This document shows, piece after piece, positions 1 to 6,340 of a DNA stretch of 14,858 bases. The translations under genes were made by a program, and so were the position numbers. Source of the DNA: Chitinophaga pinensis (GTDB taxonomy: Bacteria > Bacteroidota > Bacteroidia > UKL13-3); the NCBI GenBank assembly GCA_945875195.1, contig CAMCJW010000041.1, positions 1 to 14,858 of the forward strand, written 5' to 3'. The notes under the pieces are model-generated. The model was not told the origin of the DNA and did no database searches. It saw only the letters and a program-made list of their open reading frames with translations. Positions within the stretch are counted from its first letter, which is position 1; the number at the start of each line of letters is the position of its first letter.

Positions 1-82
1 ATGGCAAAAGGGCTAAAGATTTTTCGCCCTCACATGCGGTTTCCCGGGTGTAATCGCGTAGGGGCGAAAGATTTTTCGCCCT
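1..82. repeat. REP/BIME-like module A (two inverted hairpins)
   Basis: This stretch contains two hairpins. The right one (62-81) has a perfect 8-bp stem, GGGCGAAA against TTTCGCCC, with a GATT loop, and is directly preceded by GTAG (58-61), the tetranucleotide known at the foot of REP hairpins bound by RAYT transposases. The left one (10-29) has the same loop and right arm but one unpaired stem position (GGGCTAAA). Read on the minus strand it has a GTGA foot, so the two hairpins are inverted with both feet facing a 32-nt spacer that contains CCCGGG. The module begins at the first base of the window, so the array may extend further left. A near-identical copy lies at 131-212. Confidence 0.75.
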
Positions 83-130
83 TATTCTTTTAAGGCAAAT
101 TTCCCTTTCCCCTTAAGAAAATTTTGCGGT
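83..130. other. AT/pyrimidine-rich spacer between REP modules
   Basis: This 48-nt spacer separates the two 82-bp REP modules. It carries an imperfect dyad (TTAAGG near 90-95 against CCTTAA near 111-116) and ends with TTTTGCGGT. I see no gene or promoter in it, and nothing else in the window resembles it. Confidence 0.4.
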
Positions 131-212
131 ATGGCAAAAGGGCGACAGATTTTTCGCCCTTACATGCGGTTTCCCGGGTGTAATCGCGTAGGGGCGAAAG
201 ATTTTTCGCCCT
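131..212. repeat. REP/BIME-like module B, second copy next to the RAYT gene
   Basis: This is a direct repeat of 1-82 at a 130-bp period, differing at three of 82 positions (144, 146 and 161). It has hairpins at 140-159 (GGGCGACA arm, one mispair) and 192-211 (perfect 8-bp stem, GATT loop) and a GTAG foot at 188-191. On the minus strand the left hairpin has a GTAA foot. The right hairpin ends one base before the stop codon of the RAYT gene. An extra partial copy of the spacer sequence (CACATGCGGTTTCCCGGG) continues at 213-230 inside the gene. Confidence 0.78.
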
Positions 213-766
213 CACATGCGGTTTCCCGGGAGAATTCGGTATTTAGATGGGTTATCCATGATGTATTTCGTGTAGGTTTCGAAGTCGGTTTTATTGCGGA
301 TGATTTTTTCGAAATAGTTTCTTTGCCAAACGGGTTGGCCGATTGGGTGCAGAATTGGATCCTTTTGTCTCAACCATTTTGTAACACCTATTTTGAATCC
401 ACGAATGATGGATCCAATTGTACGGGAAGGTGATTGAAATTTGTCAAATTGATTTTTCAAAACAAAATTTGGATCAAACATTACTTCTATTATCCCATGA
501 ACATGATCTGGCATAATGATAATTTCATGGATTGTTGCATTTGGAAAATGTATAGGAATTTCCTCCCAGCATTTTTTAGCATAAATTCCTGCCTCATTCA
601 ACTCCATGATTTGAGATTGAAATGGCATGTTTGGCTTAATGATTTCTCCAAAAAGGTGCCTTCTGTTATGTACATTTAAGGTAACAAAAAAGAGTCCTCC
701 ATTAGAATAATCAAAAGTCTTTAATCGAATAGATTTGCGGTTATGAATTTGGGGTATATAGGTCAT
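212..766 (-). CDS. REP-associated tyrosine transposase (RAYT, IS200-like Y1 superfamily)
   Basis: The 184-residue protein belongs to the Y1/HUH single-strand transposase superfamily. An N-terminal beta segment reads RLKTFDYSNGGLFFVTLNV (residues 14-32), followed by NRRHLFG. The metal-binding HUH motif is PDHVHG (86-91). WQRNYFEKIIRN (147-158) contains the likely nucleophilic tyrosine (Tyr151), and the family's YIxxNP signature occurs as YIMDNPSKY (168-176). The length is normal for a RAYT and the frame is intact, so it may be active. RAYTs are known to bind and cleave REP hairpins with a GTAG-like foot, and such hairpins lie immediately downstream. The last residues (PGNRM) and the stop codon are encoded by the repeat sequence itself. 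A promoter-like element lies at 791-822. Unlike full IS200/IS605 elements, no second gene (tnpB) is present. Confidence 0.9.
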   Translation of the reverse strand: MTYIPQIHNRKSIRLKTFDYSNGGLFFVTLNVHNRRHLFGEIIKPNMPFQSQIMELNEAGIYAKKCWEEIPIHFPNATIHEIIIMPDHVHGIIEVMFDPNFVLKNQFDKFQSPSRTIGSIIRGFKIGVTKWLRQKDPILHPIGQPVWQRNYFEKIIRNKTDFETYTKYIMDNPSKYRILPGNRM

Positions 767-790
767 GAGGTAATTTCAATTAGGCATAAT

Positions 791-822
791 CAAAAGTAAA
801 ATTCATTGGAAGACAAAACAAA
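791..822 (-). promoter_or_regulatory. Bacteroidota-type promoter candidate for the RAYT gene
   Basis: On the minus strand TACTTTTG (798-791) matches the -7 consensus TAnnTTTG, and TTTG (822-819) lies 20 nt upstream, a spacing accepted for the -33 element. Transcription would start about 20 nt before the RAYT ATG at 766. A perfect 6-1-6 inverted repeat (AACAAA-C-TTTGTT, 817-829) overlaps the -33 element and could be an operator, but this is speculative. The match is by eye only. Confidence 0.5.
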
Positions 823-875
823 CTTTGTTCAAAAATTAATCAAGTATACTGGAAACGCTTCAGACATCCATTTGA

Positions 876-912
876 CTATAAAAACAAACTCGGTTAATGG
901 TAATTCCACTAA
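876..912 (-). terminator. Weak candidate terminator downstream of murI
   Basis: On the minus strand TTAGTGG (912-906) can pair with CCATTAA (900-894), allowing one G-U pair, around an AATTA loop. About six bases later comes a T-rich run (GTTTGTTTTTA, to about 879). The stem is short and AT-rich and the U tract is not adjacent, so this is a weak call. It lies in the 190-nt gap between murI and the RAYT gene, where no gene is visible. Confidence 0.28.
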
Positions 913-956
913 TCCCTTATGCAAAAATACCTATAGCAAATCTCTTTCGGATCAAC

Positions 957-1796
957 CTACTCCCAAATATTATACTGCTTCAACTTCACTTTTTCATCAA
1001 AGAAAATTTTGCTGGTTTCTTCGAAGCTTTGGGTATAATCACTTACAATAAACTGCTGTGCTTTTTTGCCGAAACTAAATTTGCTTGGTACAGTAGGATT
1101 TAACAACTGGTGCTTTTCTAGAACGCTTTTAACGTGCAAGGCAACTATTTCACTACTATCTATTACTTCTACCGATTTACCATAAAACTTCTGTATTTCG
1201 GCTTTTACAAGTGGATAATGTGTGCAGCCTAAAATGAGGGCATCAATTTTACTGAGTTTAGATTTACCAAGGTAACTATTGATGATTGTCTGAGAAATCT
1301 TGTTATTGTAAAATCCTTCTTCAATCATAGGAGCCAATAATGGTGTGGCCAATTGTACCACATTTGAAAGTGGATCTAAAGCCTCAATACGCTTGGCATA
1401 TACATTTGAACTCACTGTTCGTTTTGTGCCTATTACTCCTATCTTTTGGCGGTAATGGTTCTTTACCACATATTGCGCTGCAGGGTCAATTACATTCACA
1501 ATTAAATCTTTCATACCAGTAGATTTAACTACTGCCTTATAGCCTGCTGCCGATGCCGTATTACAGGCAATCACAATCATTTTGCAATTTTTAAACTTTA
1601 AAAACTCAGCAATTTTTACCGAGTAATTTTTAATGGCTTCCGCACTTTTTTCGCCATAAGGCATATGTGCTGTATCTCCAAAATAAATAATCTGCTCATT
1701 AGGCAATAACTTGGTTATAGCTCTTGCTACTGTAAGTCCGCCAATACCCGAATCAAAAATTCCAATAGGCTGTGTTTGCTTAATTGTAGTAGTCAT
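957..1796 (-). CDS. murI: Glutamate racemase MurI
   Basis: This cytosolic, cofactor-independent enzyme interconverts L- and D-glutamate and supplies D-Glu for the MurD step of peptidoglycan synthesis. The 279-residue protein shows all family marks: IGIFDSGIGGLTVAR near the N-terminus (11-25) with the catalytic-site Asp15 and Ser16, YFGDTAHMPYGEKS (38-51), the first catalytic cysteine in VIACNTASA (Cys78), and the second in LILGCTHYPLV (Cys191). Length and ends are normal. The ATG at 1796 is the only sensible start, since residues 1-10 precede the conserved strand directly. It follows the skp pair but is separated from it by a strong hairpin terminator that ends 13 nt before the start codon, so its expression may depend on read-through. 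Confidence 0.97.
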   Translation of the reverse strand: MTTTIKQTQPIGIFDSGIGGLTVARAITKLLPNEQIIYFGDTAHMPYGEKSAEAIKNYSVKIAEFLKFKNCKMIVIACNTASAAGYKAVVKSTGMKDLIVNVIDPAAQYVVKNHYRQKIGVIGTKRTVSSNVYAKRIEALDPLSNVVQLATPLLAPMIEEGFYNNKISQTIINSYLGKSKLSKIDALILGCTHYPLVKAEIQKFYGKSVEVIDSSEIVALHVKSVLEKHQLLNPTVPSKFSFGKKAQQFIVSDYTQSFEETSKIFFDEKVKLKQYNIWE

Positions 1797-1809
1797 ACCT
1801 AAGCAAGGT

Positions 1810-1848
1810 AAAAAAAAAGGTCGATACTACCATATAGTACCGACCTTT
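1810..1848 (-). terminator. Intrinsic terminator after the bamA-skp operon, just before murI
   Basis: On the minus strand a 14-bp stem (arms 1848-1835 and 1829-1816) closes a 5-nt loop. It contains one G-T position, which would be a G-U pair in RNA, and is followed directly by a run of nine T (1818-1810, the first three inside the stem). This is a textbook rho-independent terminator. It lies 19 nt after the stop codon of the second skp gene and 13 nt before the murI ATG. It is oriented to stop transcription of the envelope operon and could also act as an attenuator for murI. Confidence 0.85.
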
Positions 1849-1867
1849 AATGATAAAATTAATATTG

Positions 1868-2380
1868 TTATAATATACCTAATTTCAATTTTACTTTTCC
1901 AATAACGTTATCGCCATCAGGTTTGTATAAGAAACCAGCAACACTGCTGTCAAATACATAGCTATAACCACCTTCTTTTGCTACTGCTGCAATAGATGTT
2001 TTAGCTTTTTCAATGATTGGCTTCAACAATTCAGCTTCTTTTTTACGAATATTTTCTTGAGCTGATTGTTGGAAATCTTGGATACGGGTTTGCATATCTT
2101 GCAATTCTTTTTGCTTTACATCTTTAATAGGTTCAGACAAAGTTTTTTCGATTTTTTGGTAATCTGCTACTTTCTTTTGAAACTCATCGCTCATTTTTTT
2201 CAATTCATCTTCTAATGATTTTCCAAAAGCTTCCATATCGGAATTTGCTTTTTTGTATTCGGGCATTAATTGCATTAGTTCTTGCAAATCTACATAACCG
2301 ATTTTTTGTGCTTGAGCGCTGCTACCTGCCAACACCAATATGGCAAATAAAGCAACTAGGGATCTTAACATGTTCTTCAT
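1868..2380 (-). CDS. skp: Skp/OmpH family periplasmic chaperone, second copy
   Basis: This 170-residue exported protein has a signal peptide of about 24 residues (basic MKNMLR, hydrophobic core, cleavage near SSAQA-Q). The Skp/OmpH start follows: KIGYVDLQELMQLMPEYKKA. A long charged, heptad-like coiled coil occupies roughly residues 50-120, rich in Lys, Glu and Gln, and a short beta segment (YSYVFDSS) follows near the C-terminus. Skp trimers hold unfolded outer-membrane proteins with coiled-coil arms and hand them to BamA. Here the gene lies 46 nt after a paralogue and downstream of bamA, which supports that role. The terminator at 1810-1848 closes the operon behind it. The two copies differ clearly in sequence and in their C-terminal ends. 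Confidence 0.92.
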   Translation of the reverse strand: MKNMLRSLVALFAILVLAGSSAQAQKIGYVDLQELMQLMPEYKKANSDMEAFGKSLEDELKKMSDEFQKKVADYQKIEKTLSEPIKDVKQKELQDMQTRIQDFQQSAQENIRKKEAELLKPIIEKAKTSIAAVAKEGGYSYVFDSSVAGFLYKPDGDNVIGKVKLKLGIL

Positions 2381-2426
2381 TGTTCTTTTTTATTTATTAT
2401 TTGTTTGTTATCTAATATCGTGCCAA

Positions 2427-2996
2427 TTATCTGCCACCAGGCGTTTTGGTTGGTTCTGCTGAATTTCCTTTGTTCTTTGTAACATTCACACCCAATTCTA
2501 TTAAAACTTCGTCGCTTTTATCGTATTTGGCATTGCTGTACATCATAATCATCTCCCCACCCTTGGCAAATATAAAGTCTAATGCACTTTGTTTTGCTAT
2601 TTTTTGGCAAGCATCAAAAACTTTATCTTGCAAAGGCTTTACTAATTCTTGTCTCTTTTTAAACAAATCTCCTTCATAGCCAAACTTCTTATTCATAAAC
2701 TCCTTTAATTCAGTTTCTTTTGCCTTAATATCTGCCTCCTTTTTTTTCTTGAGCTCTTCTGTTAAGAGAATTTGTTCTGCTTGAAAATCTTTTTGCATCT
2801 TATCTATTTCAGCTTTTTTCTCCTCAGCCTCCTTTTGCCATGTTTCTGCGATGAGGTCTAATTGCTTTTGAGCCGATTTATATTCAGGCAACATGTCCAA
2901 TATATACTCAGTGTCTACGTAGGCAAATCGCTGCGCTTTGCTTGTGTTCAAACCGAAAAAAAGAAATACCAATAAACCCAATACTATCTTATTCAT
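2427..2996 (-). CDS. skp: Skp/OmpH family periplasmic chaperone, first copy
   Basis: I chose the ATG at 2996, giving 189 residues. The frame is open back to an ATG at 3047, but that start would overlap the end of bamA by 41 nt and would put 17 non-signal-like residues ahead of a clear signal peptide (MNKIVLGLLVFLFFGLNTSKAQ, cleavage near residue 21). The mature protein opens with RFAYVDTEYILDMLPEYKSA, the OmpH pattern, followed by a Lys/Glu-rich coiled coil (about residues 45-115) and the beta element LDFIFAKGGEMIMMYSN. The C-terminus has a short polar tail rich in Asn, Lys, Pro and Gly that the neighbouring copy lacks. The start lies 10 nt after the bamA stop, so it is almost certainly co-transcribed with bamA and uppS. 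Its likely role is carrying nascent barrel proteins to BamA. Confidence 0.93.
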   Translation of the reverse strand: MNKIVLGLLVFLFFGLNTSKAQRFAYVDTEYILDMLPEYKSAQKQLDLIAETWQKEAEEKKAEIDKMQKDFQAEQILLTEELKKKKEADIKAKETELKEFMNKKFGYEGDLFKKRQELVKPLQDKVFDACQKIAKQSALDFIFAKGGEMIMMYSNAKYDKSDEVLIELGVNVTKNKGNSAEPTKTPGGR

Positions 2997-3006
2997 ATTA
3001 GTAATA

Positions 3007-5553
3007 TTAAAATTGTTGACCCAATAAAAAGTGGAAATTACCTCCATTTACCCTAGCAGGATTTGGATGATTTGGTGGCAAATCAATACCCCAACCATAA
3101 TCTAAACCTATCATACCAAACATGGGCAGAAAAATCCTAACACCCATTCCATAGGACCTAACAACTTCGAAAGGATTAAACTTCTTAGCATCTAGCCATG
3201 TGCCGCCGGCTTCTCCAAACAGCAACGGAAAAACTGTAGCCTGTGGGTTTAATGAAATTGGGTAACGCAATTCCATGGTATACCTATTATAAATGGTTGC
3301 ACCTGTTTGTTGGTATGAACCTGTTAAAGGATTGATGGTAAAGGGCGTGAGTGAATTGTCTTGGTAACCACGCAAAGAAACCAACTCACGACCGTCTAAA
3401 CTAAATCCAGTTAAGCCCGAACCTCCTACCCAAAAACGTTCAAAAGGAGTAATTCCCTTGTTAATATTATAGGCACCTATGAACCCAAAATTAACACGAG
3501 TCATTAATACCAGTGGCCGTTTTGTGCCTGCAAGTTTTACAAACCAAGATGCGTCGAATTTCCATTTATAAAACTCTAGCCAGTTTTTCCCTGGGAGTTC
3601 GCTTGTTTTTTCTTTATCAGTAGTTCCCAATATAGAATAAGGCGGTGTAAATTGTAAACTCAAAGCTATGTTTGAACCAGACCTAGGGTAAATGGGTTGG
3701 TCTGTTGAATTTCTTCCTAAAATAATCTTTAAACTTAAACTATTGGTTTTACCAGAAGGAATAGTAGTCCAATATACATTCCCCAAAAAATCGGGGTCGT
3801 TATTGTATAATTGGTAACCCAATTGGTATTGCAAGGTAAAAAAGTCATCAGGCCATTTGAGCCTTTTTCCTAAACCAATCATGGCTCCTGTGGTGTATAA
3901 ACCGGATCTTAACTCCCCTTGCTTTCCATTCGATTGAATTGAATGATAAACTGAAACAGTGAGTGCATTTGGCTTTTTGCCTCCTAACCAAGGTTCAGTA
4001 AAAGAGGCGTTATAAGATTGAAAAAAACTACCATTGGTTTGAGCCCTTAACGAAACTCTTTGTCCGTCACCAGAAGGAATTGGCGCCCAATTTTTGGCAT
4101 ACAATGCTTTTCTAGCAGAGAAATTATTGAGTGTTAATCCAAGTGTACCTACCACAAAACCAGCTCCCCAACCGCCACTTAACTCAATTTGGTCATTGGG
4201 TCTTTCTTCAACCTTGTATTCGATATCAACCGTTCCAGTAACTGGGTTAGGCACAGGATTTACATTTAGTGCTTCTGGGTTAAAATAGCCAATTTGAGAT
4301 AGTCCTTGCAAAGAGCGCGTAATATCCGACCTGCTAAAAAGCATACCAGGCTTGGTTCTTAACTCGCGCAAAACAACGTGATCGCTCGTTTTAGAATTTC
4401 CTTTAACTGTAACATTATTGATGTAAGCTTGGCTACCCTCCGACATTCTAATTTCAATATCAATTGAATCATTTTCTATTAAAACTTCTATGGGTTCAAT
4501 CCTAAAAAATAAATAACCATCATCCATGTATAATGTACTGATATCATTGCCATCCTGACTCATGTTTAACCGTTGATCCAAAATAGATTGATCATACACA
4601 TCACCATTTTTGATGCGTAAAATTTTGTATAAATCTTCTGATTTGTATTTTGAATTTCCTACAAAATTGATATTTCTAAAATAGTATTTATTTCCTTCAA
4701 ACAAGTTGATGTTGATCCTAATGCCTTTATCATCTCTCCAAATAGAATCAGAAATAATTTGCATATCTCTATAGCCCAAACTTAAATATTTATTGACAAC
4801 CTTTTGTTTGTCTTCAACGTATTTGTCTTCGATATACTTTGATTTTGTAAAGAAGAAAGCTTTGGGTTTGGTGTCTTTCATCACCTTGCGCAACTTTTCG
4901 CTAGGCACATTGTTATTGCCAGTGAACGACAATCCTGATATGCTAATTTTTTTACCTCTGTCAACATTTATTTTCAACTTAATCGTATTCCTTTTTGGGT
5001 CATCAGGAATTTGTTCAAAAGTAGCATGTGCATCGAGGTATCCTTTTTCTTCGTAAAAATTTTTAATGGCCCTGTTGGTTCCACTTAGCACATTTTCGGT
5101 GATAATTTGTCCTGTTTTAATGGTTAAAACTTCTCTCAATTCTTCGGCCTTACTTTTTTTCAAACCCTTTATGGTAAAGGTTGATAAACGAGGTTTCTCT
5201 TTTAAATAAATTTGCAGGTATATTTTATCATCCTCAATTTTTGCAACTGATAATTTAACATCTTCGAATAATTTCTGGCGCCATAAATTGGAGATTGCTT
5301 TGGAAATATCTTCAGAAGGAATACGAATCTTTTGCCCTATTGTTAAGCCACTCAAAACTGCTAATACAGCCTTATCGTAATATTCGGTACCAACTATCTC
5401 AATACCTCCTAAAATATATTGTTGTGGGCTATTATAATTTAGGTTAAAATAGGCAGGAGGCTTAGTTGCAGCCTCAGTTGTATCTTGCGCTACAACTTTA
5501 AAACTACCCAAAAAACAGATGGATAATAGAATAAAATAATATCTTTTGTTCAT
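3007..5553 (-). CDS. bamA: Outer-membrane protein assembly factor BamA (Omp85)
   Basis: BamA is the core of the BAM complex and folds and inserts beta-barrel proteins into the outer membrane. The 848-residue protein has a signal peptide (MNKRYYFILLSICFLGSFKV, cleavage near VVA-Q), then about 400 residues of repeated POTRA modules (for example ILGGIEIVGTEYYDKAVL, FTIKGLKKSKAEELREVL, ISISGLSFTGNNNVPSEKL), then a C-terminal Omp85 barrel. The lid-loop signature is SLRGYQDNS near residue 728, equivalent to the VRGF motif, and the protein ends in a terminal Phe (LLGQQF), the usual barrel signal. I chose the ATG at 5553, two bases after the uppS stop. A TTG at 5559 would overlap uppS. Two skp genes follow directly. 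Confidence 0.97.
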   Translation of the reverse strand: MNKRYYFILLSICFLGSFKVVAQDTTEAATKPPAYFNLNYNSPQQYILGGIEIVGTEYYDKAVLAVLSGLTIGQKIRIPSEDISKAISNLWRQKLFEDVKLSVAKIEDDKIYLQIYLKEKPRLSTFTIKGLKKSKAEELREVLTIKTGQIITENVLSGTNRAIKNFYEEKGYLDAHATFEQIPDDPKRNTIKLKINVDRGKKISISGLSFTGNNNVPSEKLRKVMKDTKPKAFFFTKSKYIEDKYVEDKQKVVNKYLSLGYRDMQIISDSIWRDDKGIRININLFEGNKYYFRNINFVGNSKYKSEDLYKILRIKNGDVYDQSILDQRLNMSQDGNDISTLYMDDGYLFFRIEPIEVLIENDSIDIEIRMSEGSQAYINNVTVKGNSKTSDHVVLRELRTKPGMLFSRSDITRSLQGLSQIGYFNPEALNVNPVPNPVTGTVDIEYKVEERPNDQIELSGGWGAGFVVGTLGLTLNNFSARKALYAKNWAPIPSGDGQRVSLRAQTNGSFFQSYNASFTEPWLGGKKPNALTVSVYHSIQSNGKQGELRSGLYTTGAMIGLGKRLKWPDDFFTLQYQLGYQLYNNDPDFLGNVYWTTIPSGKTNSLSLKIILGRNSTDQPIYPRSGSNIALSLQFTPPYSILGTTDKEKTSELPGKNWLEFYKWKFDASWFVKLAGTKRPLVLMTRVNFGFIGAYNINKGITPFERFWVGGSGLTGFSLDGRELVSLRGYQDNSLTPFTINPLTGSYQQTGATIYNRYTMELRYPISLNPQATVFPLLFGEAGGTWLDAKKFNPFEVVRSYGMGVRIFLPMFGMIGLDYGWGIDLPPNHPNPARVNGGNFHFLLGQQF

Positions 5554-5555
5554 CC

Positions 5556-6299
5556 TCAACTGTTTAATTGCTCGCTGGTTTTTCCAAATCTACGTTCGCG
5601 ATTTTGGTAATCGTAAATTGCATGAAAAAGATCTTCTTTGGTGAAATCTGGCCATAGCTTATCCGTAAAGTATAATTCACTATAAGCGATTTCCCATAGT
5701 AAAAAGTTACTAATTCTTTTTTCACCGCTGGTTCTTATCATTAACTCTGGGTGTGGCATCCAGTGAGTGGATAAATAACTATCTATTAAATGATCGTTGA
5801 TGTCCTCTTGTTTAATTTTGCCACTCAAGGTATCAGCAGCAATTTTTTGTATGGCCTGAACCAAATCCCATTTAGCGCTATAGCTCAGTGCCAGTACCAA
5901 ATCCATCCTAGTGTTGTTTTTGGTTTCTTCCATGGTTGCCTCCAATTGTTTTTGGCAACTAGTAGGAAGGTCTTTTTTATTCCCAATAAAAGACAAACGA
6001 ATATTGTTTTTCATGAGGGTAGGCAATTCTTTGCGCATCGTATTTACAAGCAACTCCATTAGTGCCCTAACCTCCAGCGGTGGTCTATTCCAATTTTCTG
6101 TGGAGAAAGCATAAAGCGTTAAATATTTCACACCTATTTCTGCTGCAGCCTCTGTAATAGATTTAACAGTAGAAACGCCAGTTTCGTGACCAAATATTCT
6201 AAACTTACCTTTACCCTTTGCCCAACGGCCATTGCCATCCATAATGATGGCAATATGCTTGGGCATTTTATTAGGGTCTATGTTTTCCTTCAAACTCAT
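5556..6299 (-). CDS. uppS: Undecaprenyl diphosphate synthase (cis-prenyltransferase)
   Basis: This cytosolic, membrane-associated enzyme extends farnesyl diphosphate with isopentenyl units to C55 undecaprenyl diphosphate, the lipid carrier for peptidoglycan and surface polysaccharides. The 247 residues show the cis-prenyltransferase motifs: HIAIIMDGNGRWA with catalytic Asp21, FGHETG, YAFSTENWNRP (63-73), RTSGEKRISNFLLWE (189-203), and YFTDKLWPDF. Motif III reads ALSYSAKWD rather than the enterobacterial NYGGRWD, so the usual Asn and Arg are Ser and Lys; related variants are, I believe, common in this phylum. The stop codon is two bases from the bamA ATG, which implies translational coupling. 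A 41-nt gap containing a dyad separates it from the upstream barrel gene. Confidence 0.96.
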   Translation of the reverse strand: MSLKENIDPNKMPKHIAIIMDGNGRWAKGKGKFRIFGHETGVSTVKSITEAAAEIGVKYLTLYAFSTENWNRPPLEVRALMELLVNTMRKELPTLMKNNIRLSFIGNKKDLPTSCQKQLEATMEETKNNTRMDLVLALSYSAKWDLVQAIQKIAADTLSGKIKQEDINDHLIDSYLSTHWMPHPELMIRTSGEKRISNFLLWEIAYSELYFTDKLWPDFTKEDLFHAIYDYQNRERRFGKTSEQLNS

Positions 6300-6314
6300 T
6301 TTATCAACTATTCT

Positions 6315-6338
6315 TTACCAATATTGTTTGATTGGCAA
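6315..6338 (-). promoter_or_regulatory. Intercistronic dyad between PorG-like gene and uppS
   Basis: On the minus strand TTGCCAAT (6338-6331) pairs with ATTGGTAA (6322-6315) over 8 bp, with one G-U, around an 8-nt loop. No U tract follows, so it is not an intrinsic terminator. It sits two bases past the stop of the PorG-like gene and 15 nt before the uppS ATG, where it could protect an mRNA end or affect uppS translation. Function is unknown. Confidence 0.35.
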
Positions 6339-6340
6339 AT

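Noticed and set aside
1..230. Possible CRISPR array
   Set aside because: There are only two long direct copies with a third partial one, the repeated unit is 82 bp with internal inverted hairpins, and no cas gene is present. REP/BIME is the better fit.
131..433. 100-residue plus-strand open frame
   Set aside because: It runs antisense through the REP repeats and the RAYT gene, which has clear protein motifs. It has no recognisable domain.
922..955. TAnnTTTG match (922-929) with a TTG 23 nt upstream on the minus strand
   Set aside because: The spacing is long, it overlaps the end of murI, and the element at 791-822 is closer to the RAYT gene and better spaced.
2997..3047. Upstream start for the first skp gene (ATG at 3047)
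   Set aside because: It would overlap the bamA coding end and put a non-signal-like extension ahead of a normal signal peptide.
5554..5559. TTG start for bamA at 5559
   Set aside because: The ATG two codons later, two bases after the uppS stop, is preferred; the difference is only two residues.
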